NCBI RefSeq assembly: GCF_018863195.1
Contig: NZ_JAHKRT010000003.1
Span: 62,001-126,000 of the forward strand
Source of the DNA: Sphingomonas quercus
GTDB lineage: Bacteria > Pseudomonadota > Alphaproteobacteria > Sphingomonadales > Sphingomonadaceae
Direction: 5' to 3'
DNA: 64,000 bases
Shown: piece by piece, positions 8,314 through 15,478 of the stretch
Numbering within the stretch: position 1 is the first letter of the stretch
Layout of the letters: the number at the start of each line of letters is the position of its first letter
Position numbers and translations under genes: made by a program
Notes under the pieces: model-generated
The model's database searches: none
The model's input: the letters and a program-made list of their open reading frames with translations, nothing else
Told to the model about the DNA's origin: nothing

Positions 8314-9374
8314 CCGCGGGTCGCGACGCGCTGGTCACCTATGCCGCGCAGACGATCGCCGCGGGATCGAAGAGCTTCGCCGCCGCATCGCGCCTGTTCG
8401 CACCGGCTGTGCGGGCGCGCGCGCAGCTGCTCTACGCCTGGTGCCGGGCGTGCGACGACATGATCGACGGGCAGGAAATGGGGCATGGCATGCGCCGGCT
8501 GGACGACGGCGCGGCGCGGCTGGAGGCGATCCAGGCGCTGACCGGCAAGGCGCTGGAGGGCGAGGCGACCGGCCACCCGGCGTTCGACTGTCTGGCGATG
8601 GTGGCAGGCGAGACGCGCCTGCCCGCCCATTATCCTTATGATCTGATCGCCGGCTTCGCGTTGGACGCGGCCGGCTGGCGGCCGCACAGCGAGGCGGACC
8701 TCTATCGCTATTGCTATCACGTTGCGGGCAGTGTCGGCTGCATGATGGCGATCGTGATGGGCGTTGATCCGCACGACGATGCGACGCTCGACCGGGCCTG
8801 CGACCTCGGCATCGCCTTCCAGCTCGCCAATATCGCGCGCGATGTCGGCGAGGATGCGGCGGTCGGGCGCTGTTATCTGCCGGGCGAGTGGCTGGCTGAG
8901 GACGGCATCGTGCCGGGCCTGGCGATGCTCGACCATCCGACGGCGCTGGCGCGGTTCACGGCGCGGCTGGCGGAAGCGGCGCTCGGCTATGAGGAGAGCG
9001 CCCGCATCGGCGCGCGGCGCCTGCCTTATCGCTCCCGCTGGGCCGTGCTGGCGGCGGCGGGGATTTACGGTGCCGTCGCGCGCAAGGTAGCCGATCAGGG
9101 CGAGGCCGCGCTGACGAAGCGGGTCGTCACCGGCAAGCTGGAGAAGCTCGGCTTCATCATCAGCGCGGCGGTGTCGGCGGCGCTGCCGGCGAGCACGCCA
9201 GAGCCGCCGCGCCTCAATCTGTGGACGCGGCCGCGCTGGGCGCGCGCACGCCCTGTCGATGACGGCGGGCCAGCTCCGCCTTCAGCGCCTCTGGCGGCGG
9301 GGCGACGAGGAAGCCGAAGCTCACCGCCCCCTCCCTCGTCTCGACGACATGATGGAGGCGATGGGCCTGGATGA
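8310..9374 (+). CDS. crtB: Phytoene synthase with antisense-derived C-terminal tail
   Basis: CrtB condenses two geranylgeranyl diphosphates to phytoene. The 354-residue protein shows both aspartate-rich substrate-Mg motifs: DDMID (49-53) and NIARDVGED (174-182), followed by RCYLP. The start is the ATG overlapping the crtY stop. The homologous region ends near residue 309 (LWTRPRWARA), as in other CrtB proteins. The frame then runs 45 residues further as a Pro/Arg/Ser/Gly-rich tail lying opposite the 3' end of crtZ (161-nt convergent overlap). The tail has no recognisable domain and is probably a lost stop codon. Confidence 0.95.
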   Translation: MTAGRDALVTYAAQTIAAGSKSFAAASRLFAPAVRARAQLLYAWCRACDDMIDGQEMGHGMRRLDDGAARLEAIQALTGKALEGEATGHPAFDCLAMVAGETRLPAHYPYDLIAGFALDAAGWRPHSEADLYRYCYHVAGSVGCMMAIVMGVDPHDDATLDRACDLGIAFQLANIARDVGEDAAVGRCYLPGEWLAEDGIVPGLAMLDHPTALARFTARLAEAALGYEESARIGARRLPYRSRWAVLAAAGIYGAVARKVADQGEAALTKRVVTGKLEKLGFIISAAVSAALPASTPEPPRLNLWTRPRWARARPVDDGGPAPPSAPLAAGRRGSRSSPPPPSSRRHDGGDGPG

Positions 9375-9726
9375 TCCGCTTCATATAGCCGGAGCGCGGA
9401 ACGTGGCGGTGCGGCAGGCGGCGATGCACGATCCAGTCGTGGAAGCCGAAATAGATCGCGCCATAGGCCGCGATGCCGGCGCCGATCCAGGTGCAGCCCG
9501 GCCACCAGCCCCAGCGCACTCCGCCCGCCAGCAGCACGATCGAGGGCAAGGCGAAAATCACCGCGTAGAGATCGTTGAGCTCGAACGCGCCGGTGCGCGG
9601 ACGATGGTGGCTGGCGTGGAGGAACCAGCCCGGCCCGTGCATCACCCAGCGGTGCGCGGCATAGGCCACCCCTTCCATCACGGCGACGGTGGCGATGAAC
9701 AGGGCGAGGCCGGCAAGCAGGGTCAT
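9214..9726 (-). CDS. crtZ: Beta-carotene 3-hydroxylase
   Basis: The 170-residue integral membrane protein has all the histidine boxes of CrtZ: HRWVMHG, HASHH, HDWIVHRR and HRLHH, with membrane segments before and between them. It adds 3- and 3'-hydroxyl groups to beta-carotene, giving zeaxanthin, using a di-iron centre. It lies 31 nt downstream of crtI on the same strand, so crtI-crtZ is probably one transcript. The 3' end runs under the unusual crtB tail on the opposite strand; the CrtZ C-terminal 35 or so residues (after GFLVAPPP) are Ala/Arg-rich. Confidence 0.95.
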   Translation of the reverse strand: MTLLAGLALFIATVAVMEGVAYAAHRWVMHGPGWFLHASHHRPRTGAFELNDLYAVIFALPSIVLLAGGVRWGWWPGCTWIGAGIAAYGAIYFGFHDWIVHRRLPHRHVPRSGYMKRIIQAHRLHHVVETREGAVSFGFLVAPPPEALKAELARRHRQGVRAPSAAASTD

Positions 9727-9757
9727 CGCGGCGAATATAGGGCCGGGCCGCCGCCGC

Positions 9758-11230
9758 TCAAAGCATCAGCCCGGCGGTCGCCTTGGCGCTGCCGACGACG
9801 CCGGGGATGCCGGCGCCCGGGTGGGTACCGGCACCGACGAAATAAAGGTTGGCGAAGTGATCATCGCGGTTGTGGGCGCGGAACCACGCGCTCTGGGTCA
9901 GCAGCGGCTCGAGGCTGAACGCGCTGCCTAGATGGGCGCCGAGATCGTCGCGGAAATCCTCCGGCGTATAGTGGAAGCAGAGGTCGAGCCGGTCGCGCAG
10001 GTCGGGGATAAGCATCGCCTGCACGCGATCGAGCACCTGCTCGCGATAGGCCGGGCCTTCCGTCACCCAGTCGATCGGCGCCTTGCCGAGATGCGGGACC
10101 GGCGCCAGCGCGTAGAAGGTGGAATGGCCCTCCGGCGCCATGCCGGGATCGGTGGCGCTGGGGTGATGGAGATAGAGCGACGGATCGGGCGCCAGCCGGC
10201 CGCGGTCGTAGATGTCCTCGAGCAGCGGGCCGTAGCGATCGGAAAACAGGATGGAGTGGTGCGCGATATCCGGGAAACTGCCGCGCAGGCCGAAATGGAC
10301 GACGAACAGGCTCGGCGAAAAGCGCTTGCGACGCAGCGACGCCACCCGCCGCGCGGCATAGGCCGAGCCGTGGATCAGCCCGTAGCTGTGGACGAGATCG
10401 CCGTTGGTGGCGACCATGTCGGCAGCAAGGCGCCGCCCGCCCATGGTGGTGACACCGGACACGCGGCGCCCCTCATGAGTGATGGCGCTTACGGGATCGC
10501 CGAGGACCAGGGTGCCACCCAGCCGCTCGAACAGCGCGGCCATGCCGGCGACCAGCGCATTGGTGCCGCCGCGCGCGAACCACACGCCGCCCTGTTTCTC
10601 CAGCTGGTGGATGAGCGCGTAGATGCTGCTCGTCCGCATCGGATTGCCGCCGACCAGCAGCGTGTGGAAAGACAGCGCCTGGCGCAATTTCTCGTTGCGC
10701 ACGAAGCGCGAGACGACGGCGTAGACCGACTGCCACGCCTGATAGCGGGCGAGCGCCGGCGCCGCCTTGATCATCGCTCCGAAATTCAGGAACGGCACCG
10801 CGCCGAGCTTGACATAGCCCTCGTCGTAAACGCCGCGCGCATAGTCGAGAAAGCGGGCATAGCCGGCGACGTCGGCAGGATCGAGGCTGGCGATCTCGGC
10901 ATCGAGCAGCGCATCATCATTGCCGTAATCGAAGCGCGTGCCGTCGTTCCACAACAGCCGGTAGAAGGGCTGGACGGGGATCAGATCGACATCGCGCGAC
11001 AGCGTGTCGCCGGATAGCGCCCACAATTCCTCGAGGCAGGCCGGATCGGTGATGACGGTTGGCCCGGCATCGAACACATAGCCGCGCTCTCGCCACACAT
11101 AGGCGCGGCCGCCGGGCCGGTCGCGCGCCTCGATGATCGTCGTGGCGACGCCGGCCGACTGGAGGCGGATGGCCAGCGCCAGTCCGCCGAAGCCGGCGCC
11201 GATGATGATGGCGCTTTGGCCTGGCCGCAT
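9758..11230 (-). CDS. crtI: Phytoene desaturase
   Basis: The 490-residue flavoprotein has an N-terminal FAD motif (AIIIGAGFGGLALAIRLQ), the EARDRPGGRAY segment and the C-terminal CrtI signature (GAGTHPGAGIPGVVGSAK). CrtI carries out the four desaturations from phytoene to lycopene. I chose the ATG at 11230 because GGAAGGGG lies just upstream at good spacing; an in-frame start at 11257 adds nine residues without support. It is divergent from crtE, with a 214-bp intergenic region carrying a motif shared with the crtY promoter, and is followed by crtZ. Confidence 0.95.
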   Translation of the reverse strand: MRPGQSAIIIGAGFGGLALAIRLQSAGVATTIIEARDRPGGRAYVWRERGYVFDAGPTVITDPACLEELWALSGDTLSRDVDLIPVQPFYRLLWNDGTRFDYGNDDALLDAEIASLDPADVAGYARFLDYARGVYDEGYVKLGAVPFLNFGAMIKAAPALARYQAWQSVYAVVSRFVRNEKLRQALSFHTLLVGGNPMRTSSIYALIHQLEKQGGVWFARGGTNALVAGMAALFERLGGTLVLGDPVSAITHEGRRVSGVTTMGGRRLAADMVATNGDLVHSYGLIHGSAYAARRVASLRRKRFSPSLFVVHFGLRGSFPDIAHHSILFSDRYGPLLEDIYDRGRLAPDPSLYLHHPSATDPGMAPEGHSTFYALAPVPHLGKAPIDWVTEGPAYREQVLDRVQAMLIPDLRDRLDLCFHYTPEDFRDDLGAHLGSAFSLEPLLTQSAWFRAHNRDDHFANLYFVGAGTHPGAGIPGVVGSAKATAGLML

Positions 11231-11325
11231 CGAAACCCCTTCCGGTGACACGCCCAACGCGCGTCATGAATGCCGGCTCCGACCAGCTCCGCCAAATTAG
11301 CTAAAGTCTGAACGCCCCGGATCAA

Positions 11326-11347
11326 CATACCCTTACGGGCGTATGGC
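11326..11347 (+). promoter_or_regulatory. Shared crt promoter motif, copy 2 (crtI / crtE)
   Basis: CCCTTACGGGC (11330-11340) is directly followed by GTATGGC (11341-11347). The block is also an inverted repeat, CATAC (11326-11330), ten bases, GTATG (11341-11345), which is operator-like. It lies between the divergent crtI and crtE starts and matches copy 1 before crtY. A palindrome TTAGCTAA is at 11297-11304 in the same region. No TGT-N12-ACA (PpsR/CrtJ) site was seen. Confidence 0.5.
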
Positions 11348-11444
11348 GGAATTGCGATCCCTGATGGATAAGGATCGTCGAGAGGGCTCAGATGATTGCT
11401 GACAGATTCGCTCTGGACGTGCCGGACGCCATCAGGCGGGCCAC

Positions 11445-12374
11445 GTGCGGCCACGGGCTCGCCGCGTGATGCCGCTCCTCGACGATCCGGAGGATCAGCT
11501 CCAGCATCGCCTCGCTCGCCTGCGCCGCGATGTCGACGCATTGCTGACATCCTTGATTCCCGAGACGGGCGGCCCCGCCGGGCAGCTCAACGAGGCGATG
11601 CGCTATGCGGTGGTCGGGGGCGGCAAGCGTTTTCGCGCGATGCTGACGGTGGCCGTCGCCGAACTGGTCGGCGCACCCTATGAGCAGGCGCTGCGCGTCG
11701 CCGCGGCGGTGGAATGCGTGCACGCCCAGTCGCTGGTGCATGACGACCTGCCGTGCATGGACGACGACGATATGCGGCGCGGCCGGCTGACACTGCATCG
11801 GCGGTTCGACGAGGCGACGGCGGTGCTGTCCGGCGACGCGCTGCTGGCGCTGGCGTTCGAGATACTGGGCGATGCCGGCACCCATCCGGACGCCGGCGTG
11901 CGCATCGCGCTGGTCGTCAAGCTGGCGCGTGCCATCGGCAATGACGGGCTGGCCGCGGGGCAGATGATGGACCTCTATCCGCCTGCTGCGCCGAGCCCGG
12001 CGCATGTGATGGAGTGCGAGGCGAAAAAGACCGGCGGCCTGATCCGCTTCGCGGTCGAGGCCGGAGCGATGCTCGGCCACTGCACCGCGGAGGATCGGGC
12101 GAGCCTGCTGCGCTTCGCGGACAGCCTCGGCCTCGCCTTCCAGATCCGCGACGATCTGCTCGATCGTACCGGGGACGCCACGGCGGTCGGCAAGAAGCTG
12201 CGCAAGGACGAGAGGGCCGGCCGCCGCAACGCCGTCGCCACTTTCGGCCTCGGCCGCGCCAGCGCCCGTGCCAGCCAGCTGGCGCGGCATTGCCGGGACG
12301 AATTGTCCCGCTTCGGGCGGACGGCGCGCACCCTCAACGACATCGCGGAGTTCGCGGTGTGCCGATCGTCCTGA
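11445..12374 (+). CDS. crtE: Polyprenyl diphosphate synthase, probable geranylgeranyl diphosphate synthase
   Basis: The 309-residue prenyltransferase has the first Asp-rich motif (HDDLPCMDDDD, Asp100-Asp101...Asp106) and the second (FQIRDDLLD, Asp236-Asp240). The residue five before the first Asp is Gln95, whereas E. coli farnesyl diphosphate synthase has a bulky Tyr there. Together with the crt context this favours a C20 product, the CrtB substrate. It starts at GTG 11445, or possibly at ATG 11469; neither has a strong ribosome-binding site. Because the two families are close, an IspA role cannot be excluded from sequence alone. Confidence 0.85.
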   Translation: MRPRARRVMPLLDDPEDQLQHRLARLRRDVDALLTSLIPETGGPAGQLNEAMRYAVVGGGKRFRAMLTVAVAELVGAPYEQALRVAAAVECVHAQSLVHDDLPCMDDDDMRRGRLTLHRRFDEATAVLSGDALLALAFEILGDAGTHPDAGVRIALVVKLARAIGNDGLAAGQMMDLYPPAAPSPAHVMECEAKKTGGLIRFAVEAGAMLGHCTAEDRASLLRFADSLGLAFQIRDDLLDRTGDATAVGKKLRKDERAGRRNAVATFGLGRASARASQLARHCRDELSRFGRTARTLNDIAEFAVCRSS

Positions 12375-12506
12375 CCGGGGCGCGAACCGCTTTACCGGCA
12401 AAAACTATTTCTCCTATCGAATAACTAGGGATTAGCGCCTATCCCCCCGCCCTGTCGCCGTCCGCCGGGCCGGACCGCCGACATGTGCTCATTGGGGGAA
12501 GCCTGC

Positions 12507-15404
12507 ATGCTCCGTGCCGTTCGTCTTGCGCTACTCGTCTCCGTCGCGTCGCTGCCGATGACCGCGCTGTCCGCGCAGACGGCGGGCGATGGCGGCGCGA
12601 AGATCGAGGAGGTCACCGTCACCGGGTCGCGCATCATCCGCAACGGCTATGACGCGCCGACCCCGCTGACCGTGATCAGCACCCAGGATCTGCAAGCATC
12701 CGCGCCGGCCAACCTCGCAGATTTCGTCAACCAGCTTCCCTCCGTGGCCGGCAGCACCACGCCGGCCAATTCCAACCGCTCGCTGGCCAGCGGGGCCGCC
12801 GGCCTCAACACCGTCAATCTGCGCGGCCTCGGCAGCAACCGTACGCTGGTGCTGATCGACGGGCGACGCTCGGTCGCATCGACGACCGACGGCACGGTGG
12901 ACATCAACACCATCCCGCAGGGGCTGGTGAAGAGCGTCGAGGTCGTCACCGGCGGCGCGTCGGCAGTCTACGGGTCGGACGCGGTGGCGGGCGTGGTCAA
13001 CTATATCCTCGACAAGGACTATACCGGCATCAAGGGCGACATCAGCTATGGCCAGACCACCTACGGCGACGATGACAGCTATCGCGCGACGCTGACGGCC
13101 GGGCTGAAACTCGCCGGCGGGCGCGGCCACGTGCTGCTCAACGGCACCTTCATCCAGCGCGATGGCATCAACGGCGTGCCGCGCGCCTGGGCGGCCAGGG
13201 GCATGTATATGACCCAGAACCCGGCCTATGTCGCGGGCAACGGCCAGCCGCAATATCTGCCGACGACCCGCGCCGGGCTTAACAGCGTGACCGGCGGCGG
13301 CATCGTCGTCAGCGGCCCGGCGCGCGGCGTCTACTTCGGGCAAGGCGGCACGATCAACCGTTATGATTATGGGGAAAACTACAATCTTGCGGGCAACAGC
13401 GAATGGACGGTCGGCGGCGACTGGCGGGTCAATCAGCATATCGACGGCACTTCGCTGCAACCGGGCGAGCGCATCCGCAGCGTCTATGGCCGGCTGAGCT
13501 ACGAAATTGTCGACGGAGTCACCGTCTATGGCGAAGCATCGTACAATCGCACCCTCGGCCTCAACTGGGGCGGGCGGCAGACCGATCGCGGCAATATCGC
13601 GATCAGGGGCGACAATGCGTTCATCCCGGCGGCGCTGCTCGCCCAATATCCCACGCTGGCGACGAGCGGACTGACGCTCGGCTCGTTCAATGCCGATTAT
13701 CCGACCCGGCAAAGCTATAATCGCCGTGAAGTCCAGCGCTATGTGATCGGCGCCGAGGGCAGTTTTTCACTGTTCGCCGACTGGAAATGGGACGGCTATT
13801 ATCAGCGCGGCGTCACCGACAACCATATCTCGCTGATCTCGCCCAATCGCATCCAGCTCGGCTATGCGCGCGACGCGGTGTGGAATGCGGCGCATAGCCA
13901 GATCGTCTGCCGTGTCACCCGCGACGGCAGCAGCGACCCGCTCGCGCAGGGCTGCGTGCCGTGGAACAGCTTCGGCATCGGCGTCAATTCGCAGGCCGCC
14001 GTCGATTACATCATGGGCAATCCCTGGACCAACACGCGCTTCACCCAGGATGTCGCGGCGCTCAATTTCAGCACCGACATCGCCAACCCGTGGCTGAAGC
14101 CGATCGGGCTCGCCTTCGGCGTCGAGCATCGGCGCGAGGCGACCTCGGCCTATACGCCGCCTTTCGCGCAGAGCGGCTGGTATAGCGGCAATTTCCCGGA
14201 CAACGAGCAGGTCGCCGGCCATTACGACGTCACCGAAGGCTATGTCGAGACGCTGGTGTCGTTGCCGCTCAATGTCGAGTTCAACGGCGCCGCGCGGCTG
14301 ACCAGCTACAGTCAGGCCGGGCGCGTCGTGACCTGGAAGACGGGGCTGACGTGGAGCCCGATCGGCGACCTGCGCCTGCGCGGCGTCAGATCACGCGACA
14401 TCCGCGCCCCCAATCTGTCCGAACTGTTCCAGTCGGGCGGCGGCAATACCAATTCGCTGCTCAATCCATGGACCGGCAAGACGGCGCGCTATCGCGGCGT
14501 GCCGCAGGGCAATCTCGACTTGCGGCCGGAGAAGGCCGACACCTGGGACTTCGGCCTCGTCTACCGCCCGTCCTTCATTCCGGGCTTCGGTCTGTCGGTC
14601 GATTATTATGACATCAAGATCAAGGGATCGATCGGATCGCTCGGCGCGCAGCAGATCGTCGACCGTTGCTTCGAGGGCAATGAGGATCTTTGCCGGCAGA
14701 TCTCGCTCGCCACGGCGGATAACGCAGTGGCGCCGACCTATGCCTATGGCAATGGCTGGAACCGCACGACCGGCCCCAATGCCGTCCCCAATCTCGGCGA
14801 CATCTGGGTCTACACCACCAGCTTCAACTATGTCGTCGAGCGCACGCGCGGCGTCGATCTCGAGGTGAGCTACCAGACCCCGCTCGCCCGCATCGCGGAA
14901 AGCCTGCCGGGCACGCTTTCGCTTCGCGGCCTCGCCACCCGCTTCATCGAGCGCACCTCGGACAATGGCACGCAGCCGCCGACCAACAGCGTCGGGCAGA
15001 ACAGCGGCGCCTTGCCCAAGTGGAAATATCGCGTGACGGCGAATTACGCTTTGGAAGACTGGACATTCCAGCTGACCGGCCGCGGTTTCAGCGCCGGGGT
15101 CTACAGCAACACCTATATCGAATGCACCAGCGGCTGCCCGGCGTCTACCGCGCTCAATCGCACGATTTCGGACAATCACTTGCCCAGCGCCTTTTACGTC
15201 GATGGTTATCTCGCCCGGAAGCTGCAATTCGGCGGCCTCGCCAGCGAACTCTATGTACAGGTCAACAATCTGTTCAATCGCGACCCGGGGCTGGTCGGCA
15301 ACGGCCCATCCGACACCTCAAGTCCGGATCCGGGCACCAATCGTTCGCTCTATGATTTCCTCGGCCGCAGCTTCCGCATCGGCCTGCGCTTCAATCTCGG
15401 CTGA
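12507..15404 (+). CDS. TonB-dependent receptor
   Basis: The 965-residue outer-membrane receptor has a signal peptide (MLRAVRLALLVSVASLPMT) and a TonB-box-like segment (EEVTVTGSRI). The plug domain follows (about 50-180: VNLRGLGSNRTLVLIDGRR, then EVVTGGASAVYGSDAVAGVVNYI in parts), then a long beta-barrel ending RSFRIGLRFNLG with the terminal aromatic-type signature. The ATG at 12507 is chosen over 12483 because GGGGAAG precedes it and the signal peptide starts there. It sits just before an exported M14 peptidase, so peptide uptake is a plausible but unproven role. It belongs to the large oligomer-type receptors common in sphingomonads. Confidence 0.92.
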   Translation: MLRAVRLALLVSVASLPMTALSAQTAGDGGAKIEEVTVTGSRIIRNGYDAPTPLTVISTQDLQASAPANLADFVNQLPSVAGSTTPANSNRSLASGAAGLNTVNLRGLGSNRTLVLIDGRRSVASTTDGTVDINTIPQGLVKSVEVVTGGASAVYGSDAVAGVVNYILDKDYTGIKGDISYGQTTYGDDDSYRATLTAGLKLAGGRGHVLLNGTFIQRDGINGVPRAWAARGMYMTQNPAYVAGNGQPQYLPTTRAGLNSVTGGGIVVSGPARGVYFGQGGTINRYDYGENYNLAGNSEWTVGGDWRVNQHIDGTSLQPGERIRSVYGRLSYEIVDGVTVYGEASYNRTLGLNWGGRQTDRGNIAIRGDNAFIPAALLAQYPTLATSGLTLGSFNADYPTRQSYNRREVQRYVIGAEGSFSLFADWKWDGYYQRGVTDNHISLISPNRIQLGYARDAVWNAAHSQIVCRVTRDGSSDPLAQGCVPWNSFGIGVNSQAAVDYIMGNPWTNTRFTQDVAALNFSTDIANPWLKPIGLAFGVEHRREATSAYTPPFAQSGWYSGNFPDNEQVAGHYDVTEGYVETLVSLPLNVEFNGAARLTSYSQAGRVVTWKTGLTWSPIGDLRLRGVRSRDIRAPNLSELFQSGGGNTNSLLNPWTGKTARYRGVPQGNLDLRPEKADTWDFGLVYRPSFIPGFGLSVDYYDIKIKGSIGSLGAQQIVDRCFEGNEDLCRQISLATADNAVAPTYAYGNGWNRTTGPNAVPNLGDIWVYTTSFNYVVERTRGVDLEVSYQTPLARIAESLPGTLSLRGLATRFIERTSDNGTQPPTNSVGQNSGALPKWKYRVTANYALEDWTFQLTGRGFSAGVYSNTYIECTSGCPASTALNRTISDNHLPSAFYVDGYLARKLQFGGLASELYVQVNNLFNRDPGLVGNGPSDTSSPDPGTNRSLYDFLGRSFRIGLRFNLG

Positions 15405-15478
15405 TGTTGACCGGCCCCGTTGCAACTGCGGGGCCCTTATCCGATACCTGCCATGTGGCGATTCCCGGGGGTAAGACG

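Noticed and set aside
11231-11444. PpsR/CrtJ-type TGT-N12-ACA operator before crtI/crtE
   Set aside because: No such site seen on reading; the shared CCCTTAYGGGC motif is a better candidate.
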